Source: Oncomelania hupensis
Lineage: Eukaryota; Mollusca; Gastropoda; Littorinimorpha; Pomatiopsidae
Direction of reading: 5' to 3'
Assembly: GCA_036898135.1 (NCBI GenBank)
Contig: CM072511.1
Span: 24,079,786 to 24,143,785, forward strand
DNA length: 64,000 nucleotides
The notes below the pieces were generated by a model. That model searched no databases. It was not told the origin of the DNA and saw nothing but the letters and a program-made list of their open reading frames with translations. Positions within the stretch are counted from its first letter, which is position 1, and each line of letters opens with the position of its first letter. Below, piece after piece: positions 39,990 to 50,990 of this stretch. The translations under genes and the position numbers were made by a program.

Positions 39990-40735
39990 AACTAGCATCT
40001 CGTGACAGTCATAGTATGATGTTGGGGCATAGACCTGGATGATGTTGATGTTGGAAGGGGCTGCTCTCAGACGGATGGTAATGAGTCTACTGGAGACTGG
40101 GTGGCAACCCATAACAGTAGCTAGAATGTCTCTGTGGACCAAGAATCCAACGCCGTGTTCGTGCCGGTCATCTCTCCTTTTGTCGTTGTTTTGCCTAGGC
40201 CTTTCCAGCGCAGTTCGCTGATGCCTAAAATGTTCCATCGGTAGTGGTCCAGCTCGTGGGCCAGTTCACCTACGTTTTTCTCCGCAGTTAGGATCCTGAC
40301 ATTCCAGGTTTCTATGACGATGTTGTATACCGTGCGGATCTGGCTAAGTTGTCCATCAGTAGCACACTTATCACCTCCGTTCTGGTGGCTAACGGAAGGC
40401 GCGGTCCTTGGTGACCCGGGCGACGACCGATCCAGTATGGAATGAGTGCTTCTTTTCATCATGAGGTGTGTCTTGGGCAAGAAAGAACTGGCAGGGCCCA
40501 ATCCTCTCCAGGCTGTTAGCCACAGCCGAAATCCACGAATACAGTGTGGCTCGCCTTGGCCCCGAGCACGTGGTCGTTGAACCTGTAGTAACATGAGGTT
40601 CCTCCGCCTTGGCCGGTGACTTCTGTATGGAAGATTTTCGCCCAGTGATGCCGTGCTGACATGACCCCTGTTAGTCGCCTCTTACTACACGCCGGGAAAC
40701 GTTGGGTCTATTATATTCAGTGCCCGAACCCACAG
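39990..40735 (-). pseudogene. LINE family C: 5' region with endonuclease (CFDP2-like)
   Basis: On the minus strand: an upstream stretch, then IETWNVRILTAEKNVGELAH, HYRWNILGISELRWK, and after a frameshift near 40170, RHEHGVGFLVHRDILATVMG, PVSSRLITIRLRAAPSNINI, IQVYAPTS. This is the APE-type endonuclease found in RTE-like LINEs and in the domesticated CFDP2 gene. The N of WNVR and the E of SELRW are present. The copy is frameshifted and lacks RT. It lies on the same strand as the 3' end at 39136-39304 and may be the 5' part of that same insertion. Confidence 0.75.
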
Positions 40736-40739
40736 GGCA

Positions 40740-41597
40740 GGTTTAAGATTCAAACTTCGCAAATATTAGACAACTCCCATCACCGCCTCATGCTTATAGC
40801 TTACCACCTCTCCCCCCTCACCCCCACCACCCCAAAAAAACACACAATAAAAATGTATGAATATATAATATTAGGCAAAATTAGTGGTCATCTCTTAGCG
40901 TCAACGCAAAGATGCATATTGCAAGCAAGTGTTGATGAGTAATTTCGTACAACAATATTGTCTTTTGAGTTTGTCAGTAGCGTTTGTTTGCATACAGTGT
41001 TGGCGACAGTGGTGATGATGAGGACACCAAAACAACGACGACGACAACGGTTCTTTTTGCAAGGCTGGCAGGATTCACTATTATTCAATGCAAAGATTGA
41101 AGCGTCATTAGATGCATGAAGCTCATCTTTCAGTTTGTCAGCATTGCCTGCAAGTCTAGCAGTAGCAGTAATTATAATCATTCAGTGCAAAAAGTTATGC
41201 GTAATTTAGATGTGGAAAGGTTGTCTTTCAGTTTGTTTGTTTGCAGTGGCCACTGAAGCTGCCTAAGGCAGTAGTAGCTGTGACTCACCTCGTCTATTGA
41301 TATGGAACTGGACTGTCTCTCTCGCCTCAAATCTAGATGCACTACATTAGACTGCGCTGTAATACTAATCGACCAACAACTGACTTTCTAACTAAGCAAG
41401 CGATGTTTCACTAAGAAAACCCGTCTTCGCATAATTTGTCTCCTCAGCGCTTCTGTAGCAAGTGTGGCAGATAGCCCACTTCACCTTACGCATATGCAAG
41501 CAGTCAGCAAAGTCATGCCTATGTAGACTATGGTACTAATGTAAATAATGCTGTAACTTTCTGGAAGTTCAAAGAATGAACTGGAGAAAAAGAAACG
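40740..41597. other. Unassigned
   Basis: No gene supported. A minus-strand frame at 40888-41181 shows no recognisable domain. Confidence 0.4.
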
Positions 41598-41735
41598 TGA
41601 GCGCCTCGAGCTTCTTGTGTTAGATCCTGTAACGACCATCGCCTTCAGCATTTCCTGAGCTCGACAAGCGCTATATAAGAACGATTAACAACAACAGCAA
41701 TAACAGTAACAATAACAACAGCTGCAAAAGCAAAG
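41598..41735 (+). mobile_element. SINE 3' end with (AAC)n/(AAT)n tail
   Basis: GAGCGCCTCGAG start, CTCGACAAGCGCTATATAAG near the end, then a run of AACAACAGCAATAACAG. Same family as 36930-37325. Confidence 0.7.
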
Positions 41736-41865
41736 CTGTTTCTATGATAATCTTCATACATTGTTTTCTATTTTTTCAGCATGACGTACTTATGTTTAAA
41801 GCGTCATTTTCATTCCATTTGGTGTGCAACAAGCCCCACCGGACCGTTCTAAAATTATGCTTCTT

Positions 41866-42738
41866 ACTCTCTTCAAAACTCTTCAACATCTTCCTTGAGC
41901 GCGTCATGTCAGATGCCCTTGCAGATCATGAAGGCACAGTCAGCACAGGGGAAAGAGCAATCACCAACGGATGATTTTGCGGATGACACTCATGGATTGG
42001 CTGGAGAAGAACAAGAACTTGAACAGCAGATACAGAAGCTTGACACCACCACCAGAGCCTATGGAATGGAAATAAGTGCAGAGAAGACCAAAATGATGAC
42101 TAACAACATCATTGGTATCAACACGGACATCAAAGTCCAAGGCCAATCCCTCAACACTGAGCACAGCTTCAAATATTTTGGAACAATTGTAACAGACAGT
42201 GGGTCCCGACAGGAGTCCTCTCCAGGATTCCACAAACAACTGCTGCACTGACGAGGTTGAAGCTCATTTGAAAAGCCAGGACCATCAGTCTACACTCCCA
42301 AGTAAGGCTGCTGCGCTCCCTTGTCATCTCCATCTTTTTATATGCTTGCGTAACATGGGCCCTCAGAGCAGATCTTCAACGAAGAATACAAAGCATGGAG
42401 ATGATGTGCTACAGAAGACTGCTGGGCATTTCCTATACCCATTGGACATCACGACGACATGCTCACGGTGGCGAATAAACGGAAACTCCGATGGTTTGGC
42501 CACGTCACCAGAGCATCAGGACTTGCAAAGACCGTCCTTCAAGGCACGGTGCAAGGAGGCATAAGAAGAGGGAGACAGAAAAAGAGGTGGGAAGACAGCA
42601 TTCGAGAATGGTCTGGCTTGACACTGAGCGGAGCCATGAGGGTTGCTGAGGACAGAGAAAAATGGAGTACGCTGGTTAAACGATCATCTGTGGTGCCCCA
42701 ACGTCCTTCGAGTTACGGTATAGGATGGGATAGGAAAT
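41866..42738 (+). pseudogene. LINE family C: reverse transcriptase remnant to 3' end
   Basis: Contains FNIFLERVMSDALADHEG, a damaged FADD block near 41970 (the frame breaks right before it), GLAGEEQELEQQIQKLDT, GMEISAEKTKMM, FKYFGTIVTDSGSR, and after further frameshifts KRKLRWFGHVTRASGLAKTV and GRQKKRWEDSIREWSGLTLS. It ends in a GGATAGGA tail. This is the longest family C copy here and links the RT to the recurrent 3' end. Confidence 0.8.
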
Positions 42739-42917
42739 CTTTCTCGTTTTGTTATTTGGAAACGCTTGTTCTACCCTTGTTTTTCAATGGTCTGTCCCGC
42801 GTGGTCTCTACCAACCCACAATCTGCCAGCGTGTGTATATTTTTGTGTTATTTTTTTTCTTTATTATTTTCTTTTTTGGTATGTGAATGCGTGAGAATTG
42901 CCTTTTGACTGATTTTA

Positions 42918-42956
42918 TAACAGGAAAAAGCGCTATAGAATTATTATTATATAGTA

Positions 42957-43046
<90 letters not shown>
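42918..43046. repeat. (ATT)n array directly after a SINE 3' tail
   Basis: GGAAAAAGCGCTATAGAATT runs straight into about 30 ATT units, so this microsatellite is an extended retroposon tail. Confidence 0.85.
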
Positions 43047-43049
<3 letters not shown>

Positions 43050-43524
43050 CCCATTCGCAAAATGTGATCCTTGTGTTATTTAATAGAACTTTCTTGTACT
43101 TCATTCTGAATACGAATACAACAAATACTATAACTTTATTAGCTCACTGAGAAATGACAATAAAATGGCATAAAAATAAAACACGTTTGATATAAACAAA
43201 CACATTAACAGTAATCACAGTAGTTTATAAGCAGTCATAAATATTTAAAAAAAATATTACAGAATCCAACTAGTCTATGTTTCAACAAACGGAGGAAGTG
43301 TACAAATGACGAATCAGTTCAACTTATGTTAATCTGATGAATAAAAATTGATGCAATCAATCAAAAAAAAACAACAAATGACGGTCGATGTGCATCGTGA
43401 GTGAATGTTACCTCCATCTACTTTACACTTCAATGATTCAGACCCACAAGTGTTTGTCTCTCTGATGTCGTTCTTCTCTGTCTCACTTGATCAATAGGGC
43501 TGGCAGCTGGGCAGCGAAGACAAA
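43047..43524. other. Unassigned, AT-rich
   Basis: No gene or transposon end supported. Confidence 0.4.
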
Positions 43525-43588
43525 GGGAGGGAGGAGACAGAGAGAGAGAAAGAGAGAGAGAGAAAGAGAGAAAGAGCGAGAGAGAAAG

Positions 43589-43668
<80 letters not shown>
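43525..43668. repeat. (GA)n microsatellite
   Basis: Interrupted (GAAAGAGA) then pure GAGA over about 140 bases. Confidence 0.95.
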
Positions 43669-43671
<3 letters not shown>

Positions 43672-43837
43672 TTATGAAGCATGTGAAATAAGGAAGAAGA
43701 AGTAAAAGAAAACCTCACCCTCTCTCCTACTCCACAACTCTATTTGAAGTTCATTAATCAAACTATCCCCATTGACGTTTATTAAAGCAATCTACCCCCT
43801 AGTGACCGTTCTCATCAAATTCATTCACCCTTTTCTA

Positions 43838-43930
43838 TCCTCCCCTAACCTATCCGGCCCGTAACTTGAAGGTCGTTGGGGCACCACAGATGATCGTTTA
43901 ACCAGCGTAGGCCTACTCTATCTTTCTCTG
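43838..43930 (-). mobile_element. LINE family C 3' tip
   Basis: Minus-strand CCCGTAACTTGAAGGTCGTT, GGGGCACCACAGATGATCG block, cut off after about 90 bases. Confidence 0.7.
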
Positions 43931-43961
43931 ATTCATTCATAGCTATCAAAATTCAATAATT

Positions 43962-44095
43962 CATCATCATCATCATCAGCAGCAGCAGCCTCCTCCTCAT
44001 CATCATCAGCAGCAGCAGCCTCATCATCATCGTCATCATAGTCACCATAGTCATCATCATCATCATCATCATCATCGTCATCGTTATCGTCGTCG
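43962..44095. repeat. (CAT)n/(CAG)n compound microsatellite
   Basis: Two rounds of CATCATCAT, CAGCAGCAG and CCTCCT, then CATCAT to 44095. Confidence 0.9.
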
Positions 44096-44725
44096 CCGTA
44101 CTTCTTCCTCCTTCTCTTACCCCTCCAGGTCTTCCTTTCTTTTCTTCCTTCTTGTTCTCCAGCATCATAAATTCCGCACCCCATCCCACCCCCCGACACC
44201 CAGCCTGCGCGAATGTGTTTTCTTCCTTTCTCCCTTTTTCATTTTCCCCTTTCCCTTTTTTCCCCTCATCCCAACCCCCTTCACCATCCTCCTTCTCCCT
44301 TTCTCCATTGTGTTTGTTCTCCTTTTTATTATCTCCAGTTGGTTCTTCATTTCTGTCGTTCTTTCTCACCCTCTCGCATTGTTATATTTTCCGTAACAAA
44401 CAAAAAACCAACCTAGTCATCACCCTTTCTTTGCCACCGAACCCCCGCCCCGCTTTCGCCCTCTAGCCTTCAACTGTTTCCCGTCTTTCTCTCACCCATC
44501 CTTACCACCCATTCACTCATCTCTCTCCCCTTCCCTCCCTTCTCCATCTCGCCAACAGGCAAATTAGCTCCGCAGAAGTGACAAACGGGAATTCATCCCG
44601 CCTCTTCACCTCTTAGCTGAACGTTTTTTTACGTGCAGCGGATTTGGGGGGTGACAATTAAATCAAAACGGGAAATTTAACCCATGAATTTGAGCGCGCT
44701 CGCACTTGATCAATATTATTGCTTC
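44096..44725. other. Pyrimidine-rich, unassigned
   Basis: Long CT/CCTT-rich sequence with open frames rich in Ser, Phe and Pro that look compositional. Confidence 0.5.
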
Positions 44726-44791
44726 AGCTGTATTTCTTCTTCTTCTTCTTCTTCTTCTTCTTCTTCTTCTTCTTCTTCTTCTTCTTCTTCT
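44726..44791. repeat. (TTC)n microsatellite
   Basis: About 22 TTC units. Confidence 0.95.
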
Positions 44792-44897
44792 TGCTTGTTG
44801 TTGATTGTGAAGGAAAAGAGAGATTACGGAGATGGAGAGAAAGAGAGAGAGAGAGAAAGACAGACAGAGAGACAGAGAGAGAGACAGATGGAGAGAC

Positions 44898-45576
44898 CAG
44901 TGTTCCCTCCACACACAAAAAATGAGAGTCCTTGGGACTCCCAGGTATAAAATTTTAAGAGTCCTTGTGCAAATTTTGAGAGTCCCCAAATCGGAAAAAG
45001 AAATGTAAAAACAATTCCAAGCCTCACTTTTTTTGTTCTTTTTTTTAAACTCTGTTAAAGCGTCACATTAGTTATCATAATCATATAAAACAAAAAAATT
45101 AAAACACGTATTAAATGTTTATTTAAGCCTGAGACGCTTGGTTGCTGCAAACTCCTTCAGAGCACCCTGCACAACAGCTTCTGGATCTGTACTTGATGTT
45201 GCTGTGGATGAACGGGTTTTGGGCCCAGTCAACCAAGTCAGAAGTGACATGATCGTGTATGATAGAATCAAAAAATGGATTCACGAAGATTTCTTCTGTT
45301 CGGTGAATGGATTGCTTGGAGGAAGTTTACAATGCGCGTGCATGCGATTTTTAAGAACGACAACTCCCGACACAATCTTTAATCGTCTGCAATGGCAGTC
45401 TCAGTTGGATTCTGATTATGCCGTGAATTAGATCGCCATTCGTTGGTCGTATTTTTGACTTCAGCTTTTCGAAAAAAATGTGTGCGTCCACAGGACGCAC
45501 ATATGCAAATTTTTCTGCGTCATTTTTCATATTTTGTGCGTAATTGACGCACTACTGTGCGTAATCGGGAACACTG
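44898..45576 (-). mobile_element. Small hAT-like DNA transposon inserted in a (GACA/GAGA) repeat
   Basis: Ends are CAGTGTTCCC (44898) and GGGAACACTG (ending 45576), perfect 10-bp inverted repeats of the CAGNG hAT type. It is 679 bases long, with GA-rich microsatellite on both sides, which blurs the 8-bp target duplication (GGAGAGAC versus AGAGACAG). A short coding remnant lies inside at 45119-45290. Confidence 0.65.
45119..45290 (-). pseudogene. C-terminal coding remnant inside the hAT-like element
   Basis: A minus-strand frame ends GPKTRSSTATSSTDPEAVVQ, GALKEFAATKRLRLK-stop. It has the look of a genuine protein C-terminus and may be the last part of the transposase of the parent transposon, but no catalytic region is present to prove this. 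Confidence 0.4.
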
Positions 45577-45600
45577 AGAGACAGAGAGAGAGACAGAGAT

Positions 45601-45670
<70 letters not shown>
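45577..45670. repeat. (GA)n/(GACA)n microsatellite
   Basis: Continuation of the repeat that flanks the hAT-like element on its other side. Confidence 0.9.
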
Positions 45671-45899
45671 CGGGAGGAATACTGTGTTTGTCGTTGTATG
45701 TGTGAGTAAATGTTTGTGTATGGATGTATGTGCACTTCTGCGTGCTTGTGTATGTGAATAGGTGCCCGTTTGTGCCATATTGGCGTGCATATCCTGAGTT
45801 ATCCTGTTCACCTGCTTTGTAGTAATTTATTTCTGCCATTCTCTGCTTATTCTCAGTGCTAAAACCGGTATCCCACCGCCATCCCCTCCCCCCTCCCTC

Positions 45900-45904
45900 T
45901 CTCG

Positions 45905-45960
<56 letters not shown>
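45900..45960. repeat. (CT)n-(CA)n compound microsatellite
   Basis: CT run passing directly into a CA run. Confidence 0.95.
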
Positions 45961-45961
45961 T

Positions 45962-46350
45962 TATTTTAGATATAGATATAATCGCCTGCAGGATTTAATT
46001 TGTCCATTATGTAATGTTGGAACTGAAGACGAAATACATATCCTTTGTTGTTGTCCTTTCTATGAATGTTTAAGGATGGAATTGATTCCTAGAAAGTATT
46101 ATAGAAGGCCCAGTGCATTCCATATACATCTACTTTTGTCTTCAACAAACATGAATGTCATAAAAATGTCTGTATTTATTTGTATAAAGCTTTCAAGGCA
46201 AGGGAAATAGCGCTTTAGTGATTATTATGATATTGTGACCATTTATTTGTTAAAAAAATTAAATTATTTTGTTTGTTATAAATTGTGATGTACATTTTGT
46301 TTGTTTCACACATCCCTTCCTAATGGGGTGTGCCCTATGGGAATAAATCA
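45962..46350 (+). mobile_element. LINE C-terminal zinc finger and 3' UTR fragment
   Basis: An 83-codon frame without a start (45962-46210) reads CPLCNVGTEDEIHILCCCPF and YECLRMELIPRKYY, the Cys/His finger and following text at the end of many LINE ORF2 proteins. A 3' UTR follows, ending near CCCTATGGGAATAAATC. The 5' part is missing; it starts at the (CA)n microsatellite. Confidence 0.65.
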
Positions 46351-46363
46351 CGTATCTCACACG

Positions 46364-46438
<75 letters not shown>
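46364..46438. repeat. (CT)n microsatellite
   Basis: About 37 CT units. Confidence 0.95.
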
Positions 46439-46440
<2 letters not shown>

Positions 46441-46636
46441 AAACAAGTCAGACGAATGAACCACAACCACCTCATTCTGCGTTCAGTAATAATAAGCGCC
46501 TGCAGCTCAGAAAACTTCGCCAATAAAACGCGGCACGGATTGTTAGGCCAGTTGATCTATGACGTTATAAAATGGCTGCAATTGACCCTATAAGACGCAC
46601 CTGATCGCGGGAGACGTAAACTAAATCTTTCGAACT

Positions 46637-46825
46637 GCCTTCAGCATTACGAAACTGCTCGCAGAGAAATTTATCAATGTTCTTCAGCTTTACCAAACTG
46701 CACGCAACGAAATTTAACAACGTCCTTCAGACTTACGAAACTCCACGCGGAATAATATAAAAAATGTCTTTAGCTTTACGAAACCACACGCAACGAAATT
46801 TAACAATGCTTTCAGCCTTACGATT
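46637..46825. repeat. Tandem repeat, ~43-bp unit, about 4.3 copies
   Basis: Unit CTTCAGCTTTACGAAACTGC, then ACGCAACGAAATTTAACAATG; copies begin near 46638, 46682, 46724, 46767 and 46809. Probably the upstream part of the LTR fragment that follows. Confidence 0.8.
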
Positions 46826-47097
46826 TATAACAACACATTCTGGAATGTTCGAATTTTTTTTTCGATTGCCGAGAGGCTATATAGGTAATGCGTTGTCTGC
46901 TTGTAGAGATGATCTTTGTAATGATTTTCAGAAAGCGATCCTGTACGTAGTTGTTGATGTTTGCTGAATAAACTTGGAAAACTTTATTACTCCTGCCTTG
47001 TTGCTGATTGAACAGGCTGCGTGGATAAACGAATTCGAGTTACACTGTCTTATCAAGCATCGAGGCTGAATCGTCTACTGATAAATACCCTGTAACA
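46826..47097 (+). mobile_element. Diverged LTR 3' end, related to the 655-bp Gypsy LTR
   Basis: From about 46940 it parallels the end of the 655-bp LTR: TGTTGATGTTTGCTGAATAA, AACTTGGAAAACTT, GATAAACGAATTCGAGTTAC, CAAGCATCGAGGCTGAATC, and the terminal TGTAACA at 47097. The upstream part, including the 43-bp repeats, is not shared with the other LTRs, so this is a different subfamily. The 5' end is not identified. Confidence 0.7.
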
Positions 47098-47221
47098 CAC
47101 TCAAACATGTGGTGTAAAGGCAGAAAAATCGTTATTAGAAGACGGAAATGAAATCGATTAAAAAAATTTTTTTTATAGATTGACTGCTTCCAATCCCATT
47201 ATTGAAGGAAGGGAGAGAACC

Positions 47222-47352
47222 TTCTTGACGTGGCGTGAAGCCATGAGGACTGCTGAGGACAGAGAAAGATGGAGTACGCTGTGTAAACGATCATCTGTGG
47301 TGCCTCAACGACTTTCGAGTTACGGGATAGGATAGGATAGAATAGGATAGGA
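47222..47352 (+). mobile_element. LINE family C 3' tip
   Basis: GCTGAGGACAGAGAAAGATG, GATCATCTGTGGTGCC, GAGTTACGGGATAGGATAGG; (GGATA)n tail. Confidence 0.75.
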
Positions 47353-47500
47353 GGAAACCCGAGTACCCGGAGAAAATATAATAGCAAATATTAGTGGCTT
47401 ATATCCCTTAGAATACTGGTTCAGGCGGACACAAACCAACCCAACGGAGCGCGATCAACAATCTCCAATGCGTTATTGTTGATCAGCCAGGGAAAAAGAA
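47353..47500 (-). mobile_element. SINE central-domain fragment
   Basis: GGAAACCCGAGTACCCGGAG is the complement of the TTTTCTCCGG-type block in the SINE at 18748-19085. Ends not defined. Confidence 0.45.
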
Positions 47501-47623
47501 CTCTGTGTATTCTAAGTGGCGCTCAATGACGGTTTTAGAGGTCCCTTTACTATTGAAGCCCCGTGACGTCATCTGGGGCCCAAATGACTATTCAAGCTGC
47601 ATTATATACCCCTCTATCACGAT

Positions 47624-47734
<111 letters not shown>

Positions 47735-48003
47735 CATTGTGAATGGTTTTGAGGCTTCCAGTGCACTCCTCCACAACAGCGCCATCGGAACCTGGTTCAG
47801 AACAACAATCGGCGTGCGTGAAAGATGCCTACTCTCCCCAACACTTTTTTTTAACATCTTTCTGGAGCGCATCATGTCAGATGCCTTTGCAGATCATGAA
47901 GGCATAGTCAGCATAGGAAGTAGAGCAATTTCCGATCTCCGTTTTGCGGATGACATTGATCGATGATTGGCTGGAGAGGAACAAGAACTTGAACAGCTGG
48001 TCA
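47735..48003 (+). pseudogene. LINE family C: reverse transcriptase fragment
   Basis: Contains TWFRTTIGVRERCLLSPTLF, NIFLERIMSDAFADHEGIVS and LRFADDIDR, then a frameshift and EEQELEQL. The FADD here is the catalytic RT motif. It covers the same region as the start of 41866-42738. Confidence 0.8.
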
Positions 48004-48789
48004 TCGTATATTTTTAAGTTCATCACATTTTCCAAGATCTTTACTCCCTTTCAGTACGTTCTGGGATCCAAATTACACATTCATTCATTCAATCTCCCAC
48101 CGCCTTCAAAGCGCCGTGCCCTCCGCCCAACCCCCTCAACGACCCAAACACCCTTCTCCCACCCGCTCGTTTGACCCCTACAGCTCACAGTTATTTTTAT
48201 CTTCTTCTCCTTGCCTCATCCTTCCATCTGTTTTTTTTCTTTTCTTGTATCCTCTTTCCTCACTTCATGCTGACCACTTTTCTGTCTTCCGTATCGTTGA
48301 AGACTTCCAGTTAGTTCATTCTTTTATTCTGTTTCACCCTTTTTCAGTTCTTCAAATATCATCCATCTCTCTGTCCATCATTCAACCGTTTATTTGTTTT
48401 TCCTTACTTTCCATATTGTCGTCTTTATATCCCATATTCATTCATTTTGATTCTTATTTTTCCTTTTTTTAAAACTCCCTCTCGGAAATAATTCTTCGTC
48501 CTTTTATTTCACATAACATGATTTAAATATACAAAATGGCAAGAGGCTCATAGCTCTGGGGGCTATATAGCCAAAACTTGAACACCCCCCAAACAAAAAC
48601 GACCTTGACCTTTCGTTTGTATTCGGAAGGTTACAGACGTTTTATCTTCGAATTTGTGGAATAATTTATGTTGGAAAATGAATGATTAACACACATTTTG
48701 GATACACAATCTTTGAAAAGACCTTGCATTTAATTTTAAAAAGCAGTCAAATGATTAAAACCAAGTTTTCAATCGAATTCTTGAATCCC

Positions 48790-49010
48790 CTATATAATGA
48801 AAATCGCAGTCCCTAAATAATGAATTATTTATCTAAATAATGCTAAATAATGCATTATATAGGTAAACAAACCATTATTTAGAAACATTTCTAAATAAAT
48901 ACCTTATTTAACACAATTTGCTAAATAATGCATTATATAGGTCAATTGTTTTATTTTTATTTAGCAGCAATACCTTATTTATCTATATCATGATTTATTT
49001 ACCTAAAACG
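48790..49010. repeat. AT-rich repeat of CTAAATAATGCATTATATAG
   Basis: The 20-base word occurs twice exactly, plus several partial and inverted copies (CCATTATTTAG, CCTTATTTA). The word is itself partly palindromic. Confidence 0.7.
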
Positions 49011-50001
49011 TATTTACGAAGAACATATATTTTTTAAGAGATCTTACATTGTTTGGAAACAAATGATTAATTTATAAAATATCCTTCTATATACAAATTA
49101 TAATTATTCACCTGACATTGATTTAAAAAAAAACAACACACAAATAACAACAACAAAACCCCGCAAAATATGGCAAATAAATATTTTACAAAGGGAACTC
49201 CATAGTTGTGCTGTCATCTTTCCAGCTCTTCATCTCTTTTCTTCACCACAGTTGAAGACACTTATCTCTTTGTTCCTCTTGTCCACTCTGATATTATTTC
49301 TTTCGCTCAGCGTTGAAGACTCTCGGCCTTGTTGTTCTTTTTTCTTTTTATCCTCTTATCCCCATCCCCCCCCCCCTCCATTCACCGTCTCCTCCCCCAC
49401 CCACCTCACCTCTCTTACATAATTCGTTTTGCCTCCTCGGTGAAGGCTCCAATCTTGCTTTCCCTTCTTTATTTCCTCTTCTCCCTTCCCCCATACCCCC
49501 CCCCCCCTCCTGTCATCGTTCTTTTGTTTTGCGTCATCGTTAAAGATTCTCAGCAATTTCCTCTTCTTCTTTTATTTAATTTTATTTTGTTGTTAATCCA
49601 CCTTCCATTGCAAGGTTGACGTCAGCTTCCGGCTCCTCCTTATCGTTGTTGCCGTTTGCTTAGTTTCTTCCTTCTGTTTTAAATCGTATTTTGACACCCT
49701 CCAGCTCAGATATCCTCATCTTTTCCTCATCGTTGAAGACTCCCTCATACAGGCCTACTTCTTTCAAATTTGTTTTTAATCCTCCTTTCATCCCAATATT
49801 CCTCCTTGACGTTTTGTTTTCAGTTTATTTCTCCCTTTTGGCACCCCCACCCCCTTCCTCTAGCATGTTTCTCTCTTTGTGTGTTGAAAACCTCCCTCAT
49901 ATTTATTCTTTCCTTTTTTTTTTTAATCCACTTTCGTCTCGTCCCACCCTCCAATACCACACTCTTATATCTTGTATTCAGTGTTCAGATTCAGATTCTT
50001 T

Positions 50002-50530
50002 ATCCTATCCTATCCTATCCTGTCCCGTAACTCGGAGTTCGTAGGGGCACCACAGATGATCGTTTAACCAGCATACTCCATCTTTCTTTGTCCTCAGCAG
50101 CCCTGATGGCTTCGCTCAAGTGTCAAACCAGTCCATTCTCTAATGTTGTGCTCCCACCTCTTCTTCGGTCTCCCTCTTCTTCTACCTCCTTGCACTGTGT
50201 CTTGCAGGATGGTCTTGTGACATGGCCATACCATCGGAGTTTCCGTTTCTTCACCACTGTGAACAGGTCATCGTGTTGTCCAATGGCTTGTGTGATGGTC
50301 TGTCGGGCTTTTTCGTTGGTGATGTGTTGGGTATTATAGGAAATGCCCAGAAGTCTTCTGTAGCACCTCATCTCCATACTTTGTATTCTTCGTTGTAGAT
50401 CTGCTGTGAGGGTCCATGCTTCGCAAGCATATAGGAAGATGGAGATGACAAGAGAGCGCAGCAGTCTTACTTTGGAATGTAGACTGATGGTAATGTCTTT
50501 CCAAATGGGCTTCAACCTTGTCAGGGCAGC
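50002..50530 (-). pseudogene. LINE family C: C-terminal coding region and 3' end
   Basis: The minus-strand frame includes LTRLKPIWKDITISLHSKVR, LLRSLVISIFLYACEAWTLT, RRIQSMEMRCYRRLLGISYN, HITNEKARQTITQAIGQHDD, KKRKLRWYGHVTRPS, then a deletion and the usual 3' UTR and GGATA tail. This shows the normal protein text between the RT and the RWYGHVTR block. Confidence 0.8.
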
Positions 50531-50990
50531 AGATTTTTTTATAACATTGCATATATTACAGTCATACCGGCAACAGTAGTCTTGCAAATAAAACCAGTCA
50601 AACAACACCCCCACCCACACCTCCACTTCCACACTCTGATCTCTTTCAAAGCAGGATGAAGACTCCACTTGTTTTCTTCTCTCCTGTTGATCTTCTTTTC
50701 GTTTATACTGTGACGTCCTTCTATCTTCCTCTGTGTTGAAAGACTGTCATCTGTTAGTTCTTTCTTCCTTCTTTGTATTTTCTGTCTTTTTTATTTTTGT
50801 CATCTGTCTTCCTTCTTTTTATCATCTGTCTTCCTTCTTTTTGTCATCTGTCTTATTTCTTTTTCTCCTATGTCTTCTTTCTCTTCATCTCCTCTGTACC
50901 TCCTACTTTAACTTCTTCTCTTTCTTTTCTGCCTCATCGCTCCAAGTCTCTCTTTTCCCTCTTTGGCTCAGCTCATCACTTGTCACAGAC

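Larger units (their letters stand above)
48004..50990. repeat. Pyrimidine-rich region with a dispersed GTTGAAGACTCC module
   Basis: CT-rich sequence in which (C/T)GTTGAAGACT(C/T)C recurs at about 48296, 49252, 49312, 49440 (GGTGAAGGCTCC), 49540, 49731, 49881, 50656 and 50736, usually followed by TTCTT/CCTCTT-rich text, at spacings of roughly 60-190 bases. A family C LINE (50002-50530) interrupts it. It looks like an old, diverged tandem repeat. No gene is supported; the open frames follow composition. Confidence 0.6.

Noticed and set aside
46545..46560. TGTTAGGCC at 46549 as the 5' end of the old LTR
   Set aside because: No matching 5-bp duplication with the base pairs after 47097, so the start cannot be fixed.
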